The translations under genes were made by a program, and so were the position numbers. Of a DNA stretch of 64,000 bases, positions 41,100 through 52,235 are shown in pieces (position 1 is the first letter of the stretch; each line of letters starts with the position of its first letter). The notes below the pieces were generated by a model, which worked only from the letters and a program-made list of their open reading frames with translations, was not told the origin of the DNA and did no database searches. The stretch covers positions 1 to 64,000 of the forward strand of contig NZ_JAPUVR010000105.1 in NCBI RefSeq assembly GCF_029255125.1, given 5' to 3'. This DNA comes from Accumulibacter sp. (GTDB lineage Bacteria > Pseudomonadota > Gammaproteobacteria > Burkholderiales > Rhodocyclaceae).

Positions 41100-43064
41100 A
41101 TGCCGGGTGACTTCGACGAACTGCACAACACCACTTTGCTGGCCGACACCTTTTCTGCCGATGGCCCGCTCGCCGCGGGCATCCCCGGCTACCGCCTGCG
41201 CCGTCAGCAGATCGAGTTAGCGGAGTGTATCGCCGCAGCGATCGCCGAACACCGCGTGCTGGTCGCCGAGGCGGGAACGGGAACCGGAAAGACTTACGCT
41301 TACCTCGTCCCCGCTCTCCTTTCGGGCGGCAAGGTGATCGTTTCAACCGGTACCAAGAACCTCCAGGATCAACTCTTCACGCGCGACATTCCGACCATCC
41401 GCCGAGCGCTTGCTTCGTCGGCCAAGGTTGCGCTGCTCAAGGGCCGCGCCAACTACGTCTGCCACTACCACCTGGCACGCGCCCTTGCCGAGGGCCGCTT
41501 TCTTTCGCGCGAAGATGCTGCGTATGCACAGAGCGTTGCCCGTTTCGCCAAACGGACCGTTTCCGGCGACAAGGCGGAATGTCCGGATGTTCCCGAGAGT
41601 GCCGTCGTCTGGAGCCTGTTGACCTCGACGCGCGACAACTGCCTCGGGCAGGACTGCCCGCATCACAAGGAGTGCTTCGTCCTCGCCGCGCGCCGCGAGG
41701 CGATGGCAGCCGATCTGGTGGTGGTCAATCATCACTTATTTTTCGCCGACGTCATGTTGCGCGACGAGGGTTCGGCCGAGCTGCTGCCGGCGTGCAACAC
41801 GGTAATCTTCGATGAAGCGCACCAGTTGCCGGAAGTCGCCAGCCTGTTCTTCGGCGAAAGCGTGTCCACGGCGCAGCTGGTCGAGCTGGCGCGCGACACC
41901 CGGCTCGAGGCGGCAGCGGGCGCACGTGACTGCCTTGATCTTCCCGCGCACTGTACCAGCCTCGACAAGCTCGCCAAGGACTGGCGTCTGAGCCTGCCCG
42001 TCGAGCCGGCGCGGCATGCGTTGGCGCAGCTTGCCGGCCGCCCGACATTCGCCACGGCGCTTTCGGCTGTACTCGAAGCACTGGAAGCGCTGACCCGCCT
42101 CCTCGCCACCCAGGCCGAGCGCAGCGACGGGCTGATGAACTGCTGGCAGCGCGCCACCGATCTGCTCATTCGCCTGCGCAACTGGCAGGCCGGCGACAGC
42201 CACGACAAGGTGCGCTGGGCAGAGACCTATACACACGCGCTGCAGCTCAACGCGACACCACTGGTGATCGCCGACATCATGCAGAAGCAGATGAGCGGAC
42301 GACCACGCGCCTGGGTGTTCACCTCGGCAACGCTCGCCGTGCAAAATGATCTCACCCACTACTGCCGCGAAATGGGCCTGACCGATGCGCAATCGGCCCG
42401 TTGGGAAAGCCCTTTCGACTACCCGCGGCAAGCGCTGCTCTATGCGCCGATGAATCTGCCCGAGCCCAATACCAGCGACTACTGCGCGGCCGTGGTTCGC
42501 GCCGCATTCCCGCTCGTCGAAGCGAGCCAGGGACGCGCCTTCTTCCTGTGCACCTCGCTGCGCGCCATGCGTCAAGTGCACGAATTGCTGCTCAGCGAAT
42601 TGAGCCGCGCCGGACTCGACCTGCCCTTGCTGCTGCAAGGCGAGCAGAGCAAGAACGAACTGCTCGAGCGCTTCCGGCGTCTGGGCAACGCCATCCTGAT
42701 CGGTAGCCAGAGTTTCTGGGAAGGGGTAGACGTGCGTGGCCAGGCGCTTTCACTGGTGGTCATCGACAAGCTTCCCTTCGCGCCGCCGGACGATCCGGTA
42801 CTCTCGGCGCGAATCGACAAGCTCCGACGCGAAGGTCGCAACCCTTTCCTCGAATACCAGTTGCCGCGCACCGTGATCAACGTCAAGCAGGGCGCAGGAC
42901 GGCTGATACGCGACGAAACCGACCGCGGCGTCTTGATGATCTGTGATCCGCGGATGATCGGCAAGCATTACGGCAAGCGCATCTGGCGCAGCCTGCCACC
43001 GATGCGCAGGACGCGCGAGCTGTCCGAGGCCGTTGCTTTCTTCACCGACCAGGAAGCCCACTGA
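41100..43064 (+). CDS. ATP-dependent helicase, DinG/YoaA (XPD-like) family
   Basis: The 654-residue superfamily 2 helicase has Walker A AEAGTGTGKTYAY (about residues 54-66), motif Ia STGTKNLQDQLF, and DEAH in FDEAHQLPEVAS. Four cysteines fit an Fe-S cluster (NYVCHYH; CPDV; NCLGQDCPHHKEC). The C-terminal motifs QSFWEGVDV and QGAGRLIR are those of motifs V and VI. YoaA proteins unwind damaged replication intermediates. The start has no strong RBS, but the frame begins just before the conserved helicase N-terminus. A gap of 192 nt separates it from the protease. Confidence 0.9.
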   Translation: MPGDFDELHNTTLLADTFSADGPLAAGIPGYRLRRQQIELAECIAAAIAEHRVLVAEAGTGTGKTYAYLVPALLSGGKVIVSTGTKNLQDQLFTRDIPTIRRALASSAKVALLKGRANYVCHYHLARALAEGRFLSREDAAYAQSVARFAKRTVSGDKAECPDVPESAVVWSLLTSTRDNCLGQDCPHHKECFVLAARREAMAADLVVVNHHLFFADVMLRDEGSAELLPACNTVIFDEAHQLPEVASLFFGESVSTAQLVELARDTRLEAAAGARDCLDLPAHCTSLDKLAKDWRLSLPVEPARHALAQLAGRPTFATALSAVLEALEALTRLLATQAERSDGLMNCWQRATDLLIRLRNWQAGDSHDKVRWAETYTHALQLNATPLVIADIMQKQMSGRPRAWVFTSATLAVQNDLTHYCREMGLTDAQSARWESPFDYPRQALLYAPMNLPEPNTSDYCAAVVRAAFPLVEASQGRAFFLCTSLRAMRQVHELLLSELSRAGLDLPLLLQGEQSKNELLERFRRLGNAILIGSQSFWEGVDVRGQALSLVVIDKLPFAPPDDPVLSARIDKLRREGRNPFLEYQLPRTVINVKQGAGRLIRDETDRGVLMICDPRMIGKHYGKRIWRSLPPMRRTRELSEAVAFFTDQEAH

Positions 43065-43069
43065 AGCGC

Positions 43070-44407
43070 ATGAACAACGAAATCTGCCCGGCATTAGGCG
43101 TAGCGCATCCGGCTGACGGCCCGGCCCGACCCGACTTTGCGCGGCCAAGCCCGCACCGACTCGGCGGCGAGCCCGATTTCCTGCGCCTCGAGCGAGCAGC
43201 CGGCCAACACGCACTGCGCGCCGACCCGCGCTACGCAACGCGCGCCAATCTCTTTGCCGACAGCACGGTGCATGCTAGCAGCGAACACCTCCGACTGATG
43301 GCGCGCACGGTTGCTGCCGTCGAGCACGTTGCAGTGCTGCCGGCGTTTCGCCAGCGCGTGCTGGCTCATGCAATGCCGATTGCCCAGCATCCCCCGCGCT
43401 GCGCCGGAGTGTTCCTCGGTTACGACTTTCATCTGACGACGAACGGCCCCCGGCTGATCGAAATCAACACGAATGCCGGCGGCCCACTCCTCAACACCCT
43501 CCTGCTCGCCAGCCCGCCCGCCGACCCATGCGCGCCCACCACGATGCACGCGGCCGCCGCCCGGATCGAAGCGGTCTTCATTGCCATGTTCCGCGAGGAA
43601 TGGCGACTTGCTCAGCCAGGAGGCGAGGGGCGCCCGTTGCGCCGAATCGCCATCGTTGATCGAGAGCCGGCGGCACAATACCTGGCGCCGGAGTTCGAGC
43701 TGTTCCGGCATTTCTTCGAGGCGCATGGCATCGCCGCGCTCATTGCCGACCCGCGTGAATTGTCTTTTGACGGGCAACGCCTGAGTTGTCGCGGCGACCG
43801 GATCGACCTGGTCTACAACCGGCTGACCGACTTCGTCCTGCACGACCCGCAGCATGCCGTGTTGCGTGCGGCCTATCTGGCCGATGCCATCGTCCTCACG
43901 CCGCATCCGCAAAGCCACGCGCTGTTTGCCGACAAGCGAAACCTCGTAGCGCTCGCCGACAGCGACTGGCTGGAACGAATCGGGGTCGCCGACGACGATC
44001 GCGAAATCCTGGCGGCGACCATTCCTCAGACCGCAGCGGTCCGGCCAGACAACGCCGAAGCCTTCTGGCGCAGTCGCCGTCAATGGTTCTTCAAACCGGC
44101 GGCCGGCTTCGGCAGCAAGGCGGCGTATCGCGGCGACAAGTTGACGCGCCGCGTTTTCGGCGAGATCGTTGCGCACGGCGGCTACGTCGCACAGGAAGTC
44201 GTCGCGGCGCCCGAGCGGCAGGTGGCTGCCGACGGCGTGGCCGAGCACTTCAGGATCGATCTGCGCAACTACGTTTATCAGGGGCACGTCCAACTCGTTG
44301 CGGCACGCCTCTATCGCGGGCAGACGACGAACTTCCGGACGCCGGGCGGCGGCTTTGCTGCCGTCTTCCCGCTCGCCGGGTCCAGCAGAAAGGACAGCCG
44401 CACATGA
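43070..44407 (+). CDS. Uncharacterised protein, probably circularly permuted ATP-grasp-like
   Basis: This 445-residue cytosolic protein belongs to no family I can name with confidence. Two ATP-grasp-like motifs stand out. RLIEINTNAGG (Glu131, Asn133) resembles the metal-binding strand normally found near the C-terminus of ATP-grasp enzymes. FFKPAAGFGSKAAYRG (Lys342) resembles the ATP-binding Lys/Gly loop normally N-terminal to it. The inverted order suggests a circular permutation, as in glutathionylspermidine-synthase-type ligases. It follows the helicase by 5 nt and overlaps mobB by ATGA, so it may act near molybdenum cofactor or thiol chemistry; that is inference. Confidence 0.6.
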   Translation: MNNEICPALGVAHPADGPARPDFARPSPHRLGGEPDFLRLERAAGQHALRADPRYATRANLFADSTVHASSEHLRLMARTVAAVEHVAVLPAFRQRVLAHAMPIAQHPPRCAGVFLGYDFHLTTNGPRLIEINTNAGGPLLNTLLLASPPADPCAPTTMHAAAARIEAVFIAMFREEWRLAQPGGEGRPLRRIAIVDREPAAQYLAPEFELFRHFFEAHGIAALIADPRELSFDGQRLSCRGDRIDLVYNRLTDFVLHDPQHAVLRAAYLADAIVLTPHPQSHALFADKRNLVALADSDWLERIGVADDDREILAATIPQTAAVRPDNAEAFWRSRRQWFFKPAAGFGSKAAYRGDKLTRRVFGEIVAHGGYVAQEVVAAPERQVAADGVAEHFRIDLRNYVYQGHVQLVAARLYRGQTTNFRTPGGGFAAVFPLAGSSRKDSRT

Positions 44408-44925
44408 AGCTTTTCGGCATCGCCGGCTACTCGGGTTCGGGCAAGACGAGCCTGATCGAAAACACGTTGCCCCTGTTGACCGCGCACGGCCTGCGCGTTT
44501 CGGTGCTCAAGCACACCCACCACGACTTCGACATCGACCGGCCAGGCAAGGATTCATACCGTCATCGGCAGGCGGGCGCGCACGAGGTCCTGCTGGCGGG
44601 CAGCGCCCGCTGGGTCCTGTTGAAGGAGTTGCGCGCAGCGCCCGAACCGACGCTGAGCGAATACGTCGCGCGCTTTGCGCCGTGCGATCTCGTCCTGGTC
44701 GAAGGTTTCAAGAAGGAGGCCATACCCAAGCTGGAAGTCCATCGACCGGTGACGGGTCAGCCGCCCTTGTGGCCCGACGACGCTCAGATCGTCGCCGTCG
44801 CCTCGGACAGCCCTCCGCCCGGTAACCTGCGGGCAGGAGTCGCCTGGCTGGATGTCAACGACGCACCGACGATCGCGCGCTACATTCTCGCCCGCGCTAT
44901 GCCACTGGCCATGGCGATCGACTGA
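44404..44925 (+). CDS. mobB: Molybdopterin-guanine dinucleotide biosynthesis protein MobB
   Basis: The 173-residue P-loop GTPase has Walker A GYSGSGKTSLIE near the N-terminus, KHTHHDFDIDRPGKDS, and the VLVEGFKKEAIPKLEVHR segment typical of MobB. MobB assists attachment of nucleotide to molybdopterin. The ATG at 44404 overlaps the previous stop as ATGA. It is followed by moaD and moaE, making a small cofactor operon. Confidence 0.92.
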   Translation: MKLFGIAGYSGSGKTSLIENTLPLLTAHGLRVSVLKHTHHDFDIDRPGKDSYRHRQAGAHEVLLAGSARWVLLKELRAAPEPTLSEYVARFAPCDLVLVEGFKKEAIPKLEVHRPVTGQPPLWPDDAQIVAVASDSPPPGNLRAGVAWLDVNDAPTIARYILARAMPLAMAID

Positions 44926-44962
44926 GGACAGTGCGCACAAACGAGCAAGGAGGCAAGGACGA

Positions 44963-45214
44963 ATGCTGAGGATTCTCTATTTTGCCGGGCTGCGCGAGCA
45001 GCTTGCGACGAGCCAGGAAGAACTGCCCCTGCCGGCCGGTGTTGGCGATGTCGCAGGTCTGCTCGACTTCCTCGCCGCACGCGGTGGCAAATGGCAACAA
45101 CTGCGACGTGCCCGGAACCTGCGCTGTGCGGTCAACCAGGAAATGGCTCGCTTCGATTGTCCTTTGCGCGGCGACGAGGAACTTGCCTTCTTCCCCCCGG
45201 TGACCGGAGGCTGA
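44963..45214 (+). CDS. moaD: Molybdopterin synthase small subunit MoaD
   Basis: The 83-residue ubiquitin-fold sulfur carrier ends in the required Gly-Gly (FFPPVTGG), which is activated and thiocarboxylated to donate sulfur to precursor Z. The start ILYFAGLREQLA is typical. An ideal AAGGAGG at 44947-44953 fixes the ATG at 44963. It is separated from moaE by a single base. Confidence 0.94.
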   Translation: MLRILYFAGLREQLATSQEELPLPAGVGDVAGLLDFLAARGGKWQQLRRARNLRCAVNQEMARFDCPLRGDEELAFFPPVTGG

Positions 45215-45215
45215 A

Positions 45216-45668
45216 ATGCAAGTCCGCGTGCAGGAGAATGATTTCGAGGTCGCCACAGAACTCGCGGCAATCCGCCGCAACCGGCCGCAGATCGGTGCCA
45301 TCGCCTGTTTCGTCGGTCTTGTACGAGACATCAGCGAGCACAGCGAAGTCAGCGAACTGACCCTGGAACACTATCCCGGGATGACCGAAAAGGCACTCCA
45401 GGTGATTGTCGACCAGGCAGCGCAACGCTGGCAGATCATCGACGCACGGGTCGTACACCGCGTCGGCCGGCTACGGCCCAGCGATCAGATCGTCCTGGTC
45501 GCCGTCGCCACTGAGCATCGTGGCGACGCTTTCGCCGCCTGCGAGTTCATCATCGATGACCTGAAGACACGCGCCCCGTTCTGGAAGCGCGAGGTCACGC
45601 CGAGCGGAGCGCGCTGGGTCGAAGCGCGCCAGGCCGACGAGCAGGCGAGCGAGCGCTGGCGACCTTGA
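45216..45668 (+). CDS. moaE: Molybdopterin synthase catalytic subunit MoaE
   Basis: The 150-residue large subunit pairs with MoaD to convert precursor Z to molybdopterin. It shows GAIACFVGLVRD, LEHYPGMTE, VHRVGRL and the catalytic lysine region FWKREVTPSGARWV. It starts one base after the moaD stop, which favours equimolar synthesis of the two subunits. Confidence 0.94.
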   Translation: MQVRVQENDFEVATELAAIRRNRPQIGAIACFVGLVRDISEHSEVSELTLEHYPGMTEKALQVIVDQAAQRWQIIDARVVHRVGRLRPSDQIVLVAVATEHRGDAFAACEFIIDDLKTRAPFWKREVTPSGARWVEARQADEQASERWRP

Positions 45669-45686
45669 GCGAGCGAACAGCGGGTC

Positions 45687-45714
45687 GTTGACTTGGCGCA
45701 GAACGTCCCCATTT
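45687..45714 (+). promoter_or_regulatory. Sigma-32-type heat-shock promoter of clpB
   Basis: GTTGACT (45687-45693) and CCCCATTT (45707-45714) are separated by 13 bp, which fits the sigma-32 pattern of CTTGAAA and CCCCATnT. It lies about 38 bp upstream of the clpB ATG, downstream of the moaE stop. Confidence 0.65.
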
Positions 45715-45751
45715 CTGCGCCATCTCACCGACTTCCCGCAAGGACAAGACC

Positions 45752-48331
<2,580 letters not shown>

Positions 48332-48363
48332 CCAAGGCCGCGCCAGGGTCGCCGAACAGTCGG

Positions 48364-48369
48364 TATAAT
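48364..48369 (+). promoter_or_regulatory. -10 box upstream of the DUF3460 gene
   Basis: A perfect TATAAT lies 57 bp before the ATG at 48426. The matching -35 region (CGCCAG) is poor, so an activator may be needed or the transcript may also continue from clpB. Confidence 0.45.
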
Positions 48370-48425
48370 CGACCGTGGCGCGCTTGGCGCGACGAGCAAC
48401 AAGTTAATCTCCGGGAGCAGTTGAC

Positions 48426-48626
48426 ATGGCCTTGTACGAGTCCGAACACACCAAGTTCATCCGCGAAATGATGCAGAAACACCCCGAATGGCAGGAAGAC
48501 CAGCGACGCGGACGGGCCATCTGGTGGGACAGAAAGATTGCAGCACACGACGAGAAGACGCGCCGGGACGCGGTCGAGCCGCATCGACCGTATCCCTATG
48601 ACGTGAATTTCGTGCCTAAGCCGTAG
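48426..48626 (+). CDS. DUF3460 family protein
   Basis: The 66-residue cytosolic protein starts MALYESEHTKFIREMM and contains HPEWQEDQRRGRAIWWDRK. This is the DUF3460 family, largely confined to betaproteobacteria and of unknown function. GGGAG precedes the ATG. Its stop lies inside a perfect inverted repeat (48616-48632) and it converges with the next gene. Confidence 0.9.
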   Translation: MALYESEHTKFIREMMQKHPEWQEDQRRGRAIWWDRKIAAHDEKTRRDAVEPHRPYPYDVNFVPKP

Positions 48627-48632
48627 GCTTAG
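48616..48632. repeat. Perfect inverted repeat between convergent genes
   Basis: CTAAGCC and GGCTTAG are separated by a 3-nt loop and span the DUF3460 stop codon, 6 bp before the stop of the convergent gene. No T-tract follows on either strand, so it is at best a weak bidirectional terminator or an mRNA 3'-end stabiliser. Confidence 0.45.
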
Positions 48633-48637
48633 CGGCG

Positions 48638-51328
48638 CTAGTTGTTCAGCGGCTTGACGACCCGTTTGACCGCCGGGTCGTCAGGATGCGGGTGAATCGA
48701 GAAGCCGAGCTTGGTCATCAGGCTGAACATCTTGGTGTTCATCGAGAGAACATCGCCCACCACCGTACGGTAGCCTTTCTGGCGCGCGCAATCGATCAAC
48801 GCGCTCATCAGCTTGCGGCCAACCCCGTGCTTCTGCCAATCGTCGGCCACCGCCAGCGCGAACTCAACCGATTCGCCGTCCGGGTTGGTGACGTAGCGTG
48901 AGACGCCAATCTGCACTTCCTTACCGTCGGCGTCGAGAATCGTCGCCACCAAGGCCATTTCGCGGTCGTAATCGATCTGCGTGAAGCGCACGAGCATCGC
49001 CTGCGTCAACTCGCGGATCGTATCCATGAAGCGATAGTACTTGCTCTCCTCGGACATACTGATGACGAACTGCTGTTCGCGCTCGGCATCCTCCGGGCGA
49101 ATCGGGCGAATCGTCACCACCCGACCATCGGGCAGTTCCCAATCCTGAATCAGATGAATCGGATAGGGATGAATCGCCATATGCGAATAGCGATCGCCCG
49201 ACGACGCCGCGTAATCGATGATGATCCGCGCATCGGCGGCGATCGCTCCGTTTTCATCGACGATCAGCGGATTCAAGTCGAGTTCCTGCAACCACGGAAG
49301 CTCGCAGATCATCTGCGAAACGTGCAGCAACACCTCGACCAGCGCATCGAGATTGACCGGCGGCATGTTGCGGAACTCGCCGAGCAGTTTGGAGGCACGC
49401 GTCGAAGCGATCAGGTCACGCGCCAGGAAGCGGTTGAGCGGCGGTAGCGCAACCGCGCGGTCGCTGAACACCTCGACTTCCGTTCCGCCGGCGCCAAAGG
49501 TGATGATCGGACCGAAGATAGGGTCGCGCGAAACGCCAATCATCAACTCGCGACCGTGCGAGCGAGCAAGATAAGGTTCGATCGACAGGCCATTGATGCG
49601 CGCCGTCGGATGCCGCTTCTTCACCGTCTCGATGATGTCGTGGTAGGCGTTGCGTACTGCCGGCGCATTCGGAATGTTCAGGCGAACGCCACCAACCTCG
49701 CTCTTATGCACGATGTCGGGCGAATCGATCTTCATCGCGATCGGAAAACCGATCTGCTCGGCGAGCAGCAGCGCCTCGGTCGGCGTATGCGCGACCATCG
49801 TCTGCGCAACCGGAATCCGGAAAGCACGCAGAATCGCCTTCGACTCCATCTCCGAGAGCAGCTTGCGGCGTTCGTGCAGCACCGCTTCGATCAGCATCTT
49901 GGCGCCTTCGGTCTCCGGGCGCGAATGTTTAGACGACGGCGACGGCGTCTGCAACAGCAGCTTCTGGTTCCAGTAATAGGTCGAGATGTGGTAGTACAGC
50001 TCGACTGCCGTCTCCGGCATGCGGAATGCGGGAATGCCGGCATCCTCGAGCATCGTACGCGCTTGATGGACCTGCTCCTCGCCCATCCAGCAGGTCAGGA
50101 TGGGCTTCGCGGTCAACAGGTCGACGTCGATCACCGCCTTGGCGACTTCCACCGGCTCGGTCATCGCCTGTGGCGCCAGCATGACGAGAACGCCGTCGAC
50201 CGCCGCATCCTCGGCAACCGCCAGGATCGCATCGTGGTAACGTTTTGGCGTCGCATCGCCTTCGATGTCGACCGGGTTGCGCTGTGACCAGGTCGCGGGC
50301 ATCGCCGCGTTGAGCGCCTGAATCGTGCTCGCCGACAGTTCGGCGAGTGGAATGTCGAGGTCGCCCGCCCGGTCGGCCGCCATCGCCCCCGGCCCGCCGC
50401 CGTTGGTGACGATCGCCAGGCGCTTGCCCTGCGGCCGGAACTTGGACGCCAGCGCCTTGGCTGCGTAGAACAACTGGCCAATATTCTTCACCCGCACGAC
50501 GCCGGCACGCCGCACGGCGGCCTCGAAGACCACGTCCGAACCGGCCGCCATCCCGGAGTGCGTCTCGACGGCGGCCAGGCCACCGGCGTGCCGACCAGCC
50601 TTGAGGAGAACGATCGGCTTGATCCGTGCCGCCGAGCGCAGCGCGCTCATGAAGCGGCGTGCATCGCGAATACCCTCGACGTAAAGCAGAATGTAGTGCG
50701 TCAGGTTGTCGTAGATCAGGTAATCGAGAATCTCGCCGAAGTCGACGTCGGCCGTACCGCCCAGCGAAATGACGCTGGAAAAGCCGACGCGGTTGCTGCT
50801 CGCCCAATCGAGGACGGCCGAGCAGATCGCACCCGACTGCGAGACCAGCGCCAGATTGCCGACGTTGGCGCGCACCCGGGCGAAGGTCGCGTTCAGCCCG
50901 AGATTGGGCCGGATGATGCCCAGACAGTTGGGCCCGAGCAGGCGAACGCCGTAACTACGCGCGATCTCCATCATCTTGCGTTCGAGCGCTGCGCCGGCAT
51001 GGCCCGCCTCGGCAAAACCCGAGGTGATCACGATCACGTTCTTGACGCCGCTGCGCCCACATTGTTCGATGATCCGCGGCACCGTCTGCGGCCGAGTGAC
51101 GACGATCGCCAGTTCGACGCGCGCGCTGATCTCCTCGATCGACCGATACGCCTGCGCATCGAGAATCTTCTCGTGCGCCGGGTTGATCGGGTACAGGCGC
51201 CCCTTGTAGCCCGATTCAAGGATGTTCTTGAAGAGGACATTGCCGACCGAGTTCTCTTGCTCGGAGGCGCCGATGACGGCGACCGATTTCGGTTCAAACA
51301 GGGTGGTAAGGTAATGACGTTCTAACAT
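48638..51328 (-). CDS. ADP-forming acyl-CoA synthetase-like / GNAT fusion (Pat-type protein acetyltransferase)
   Basis: The 896-residue fusion has four parts: a CoA-binding domain (SVAVIGASEQENSVGN), a succinyl-CoA-ligase-like domain, an ATP-grasp domain (about residues 490-700) and a C-terminal GNAT domain (about 720-896, with the acetyl-CoA loop DDWQKHGVGRKLM). This is the architecture of Pat/PatZ, which acetylates and inactivates acetyl-CoA synthetase and other enzymes. His257 in THSGMAAG aligns with the phosphohistidine region of active ADP-forming synthetases. I chose the ATG at 51328, since MLERHYLTTLFEPKS is the conserved start and the ATG at 51394 adds an unrelated leader. A CRP-like site lies upstream. 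Confidence 0.9.
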   Translation of the reverse strand: MLERHYLTTLFEPKSVAVIGASEQENSVGNVLFKNILESGYKGRLYPINPAHEKILDAQAYRSIEEISARVELAIVVTRPQTVPRIIEQCGRSGVKNVIVITSGFAEAGHAGAALERKMMEIARSYGVRLLGPNCLGIIRPNLGLNATFARVRANVGNLALVSQSGAICSAVLDWASSNRVGFSSVISLGGTADVDFGEILDYLIYDNLTHYILLYVEGIRDARRFMSALRSAARIKPIVLLKAGRHAGGLAAVETHSGMAAGSDVVFEAAVRRAGVVRVKNIGQLFYAAKALASKFRPQGKRLAIVTNGGGPGAMAADRAGDLDIPLAELSASTIQALNAAMPATWSQRNPVDIEGDATPKRYHDAILAVAEDAAVDGVLVMLAPQAMTEPVEVAKAVIDVDLLTAKPILTCWMGEEQVHQARTMLEDAGIPAFRMPETAVELYYHISTYYWNQKLLLQTPSPSSKHSRPETEGAKMLIEAVLHERRKLLSEMESKAILRAFRIPVAQTMVAHTPTEALLLAEQIGFPIAMKIDSPDIVHKSEVGGVRLNIPNAPAVRNAYHDIIETVKKRHPTARINGLSIEPYLARSHGRELMIGVSRDPIFGPIITFGAGGTEVEVFSDRAVALPPLNRFLARDLIASTRASKLLGEFRNMPPVNLDALVEVLLHVSQMICELPWLQELDLNPLIVDENGAIAADARIIIDYAASSGDRYSHMAIHPYPIHLIQDWELPDGRVVTIRPIRPEDAEREQQFVISMSEESKYYRFMDTIRELTQAMLVRFTQIDYDREMALVATILDADGKEVQIGVSRYVTNPDGESVEFALAVADDWQKHGVGRKLMSALIDCARQKGYRTVVGDVLSMNTKMFSLMTKLGFSIHPHPDDPAVKRVVKPLNN

Positions 51329-51441
51329 GATGATCTTCACCCCCGCTTCCGGAGGAAATGAGGTGATGGTTGTTGCACCGCACCAATCTAACACAGTTGC
51401 CCGAGCAAGTCTCTACGTGGAAACCCGGATTGCCGGCACAA

Positions 51442-51457
51442 TGTGACATCAAGCACA
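51442..51457. promoter_or_regulatory. CRP-like binding site
   Basis: TGTGA-CATCAA-GCACA matches the CRP consensus TGTGA-N6-TCACA at nine of ten positions. It lies 114 bp upstream of the Pat-type gene and 119 bp upstream of the divergent methyltransferase gene, so either or both could be controlled. Confidence 0.5.
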
Positions 51458-51575
51458 CGTGCAGCGTTTTAGCCAACGCTTGCCGGCACGTCCGGACGAA
51501 CAAGACTTCCTTAGACGCACGGTCTTGCCGCGCGACAAGACAATGCCCATTATCATAATGTAAGAAACCACCGGC

Positions 51576-52112
51576 ATGACAATTTCTCTTCGGCAAACTT
51601 TACCTTCAGCCTGGGTGCAACGCTTTGCCCGACTTATCCCCAGCGGTGAGGTACTCGACCTCGCCTGCGGGAGCGGCCGCCATGCACGCCTGTTGGCCGC
51701 TTACGGCCATCGCGTCGAGGCTGTGGACCGCGATCCGCAGGCGCTTGCCGAACTACGCCAGGTCCCCGGCGTCACGCTGCGCCAGAGCGACCTTGAAGGG
51801 CCCGTCTGGCCGTACACCGGTCGCCTCTTTTCAGGTATCGTGGTTACCAACTATCTTTTCCGACCACGCATCGATCAGCTCTTCGCGTGCCTGGCCGACC
51901 CCGGAGTGCTGATCTACGAAACCTTCATGCACGGCAACGAGCGCTACGGGCGACCATCGAATCCCGACTTCCTGCTCGCCTCGCAGGAACTGCTCGGCTG
52001 GGCACAGCGACGCGCCTGGCGCGTCGTGGCGTACGAAGAAGGCTACCGTGACGATCCGGCACCGGCCGTCGTGCAATCCCTGTGCGCCGCGCGTGGCGCC
52101 ATCGACGCCTAA
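51576..52112 (+). CDS. Class I SAM-dependent methyltransferase
   Basis: The 178-residue protein has motif I VLDLACGSGRHARLLA followed by the acidic end of strand 2 (VEAVDRDP) and motif III (LFSGIVVTNYLFRP). It resembles small TehB-like methyltransferases that act on unknown small molecules. It is divergent from the Pat-type gene and precedes the ABC/PspA operon, but a separate promoter lies in between. Confidence 0.82.
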   Translation: MTISLRQTLPSAWVQRFARLIPSGEVLDLACGSGRHARLLAAYGHRVEAVDRDPQALAELRQVPGVTLRQSDLEGPVWPYTGRLFSGIVVTNYLFRPRIDQLFACLADPGVLIYETFMHGNERYGRPSNPDFLLASQELLGWAQRRAWRVVAYEEGYRDDPAPAVVQSLCAARGAIDA

Positions 52113-52142
52113 GCTCACCGTGCCCAGACGCAGAACCTTTCC

Positions 52143-52171
52143 TTCGTCAGCGGGCGTTTCGTTCGTATAAT
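52143..52171 (+). promoter_or_regulatory. Promoter of the ABC/PspA/AAA+/TerB operon
   Basis: A perfect TATAAT at 52166-52171 follows a weak -35 (TTCGTC, 52143-52148) at 17-bp spacing. It lies 64 bp upstream of the first gene's ATG at 52236. The poor -35 suggests low basal expression or an activator. Confidence 0.5.
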
Positions 52172-52235
52172 TCCAAGCATCTTCCCCCCCGTTCGCGTGC
52201 AGTCGCTTGACGGGTTCACCATAGCAGGAGTTGGC

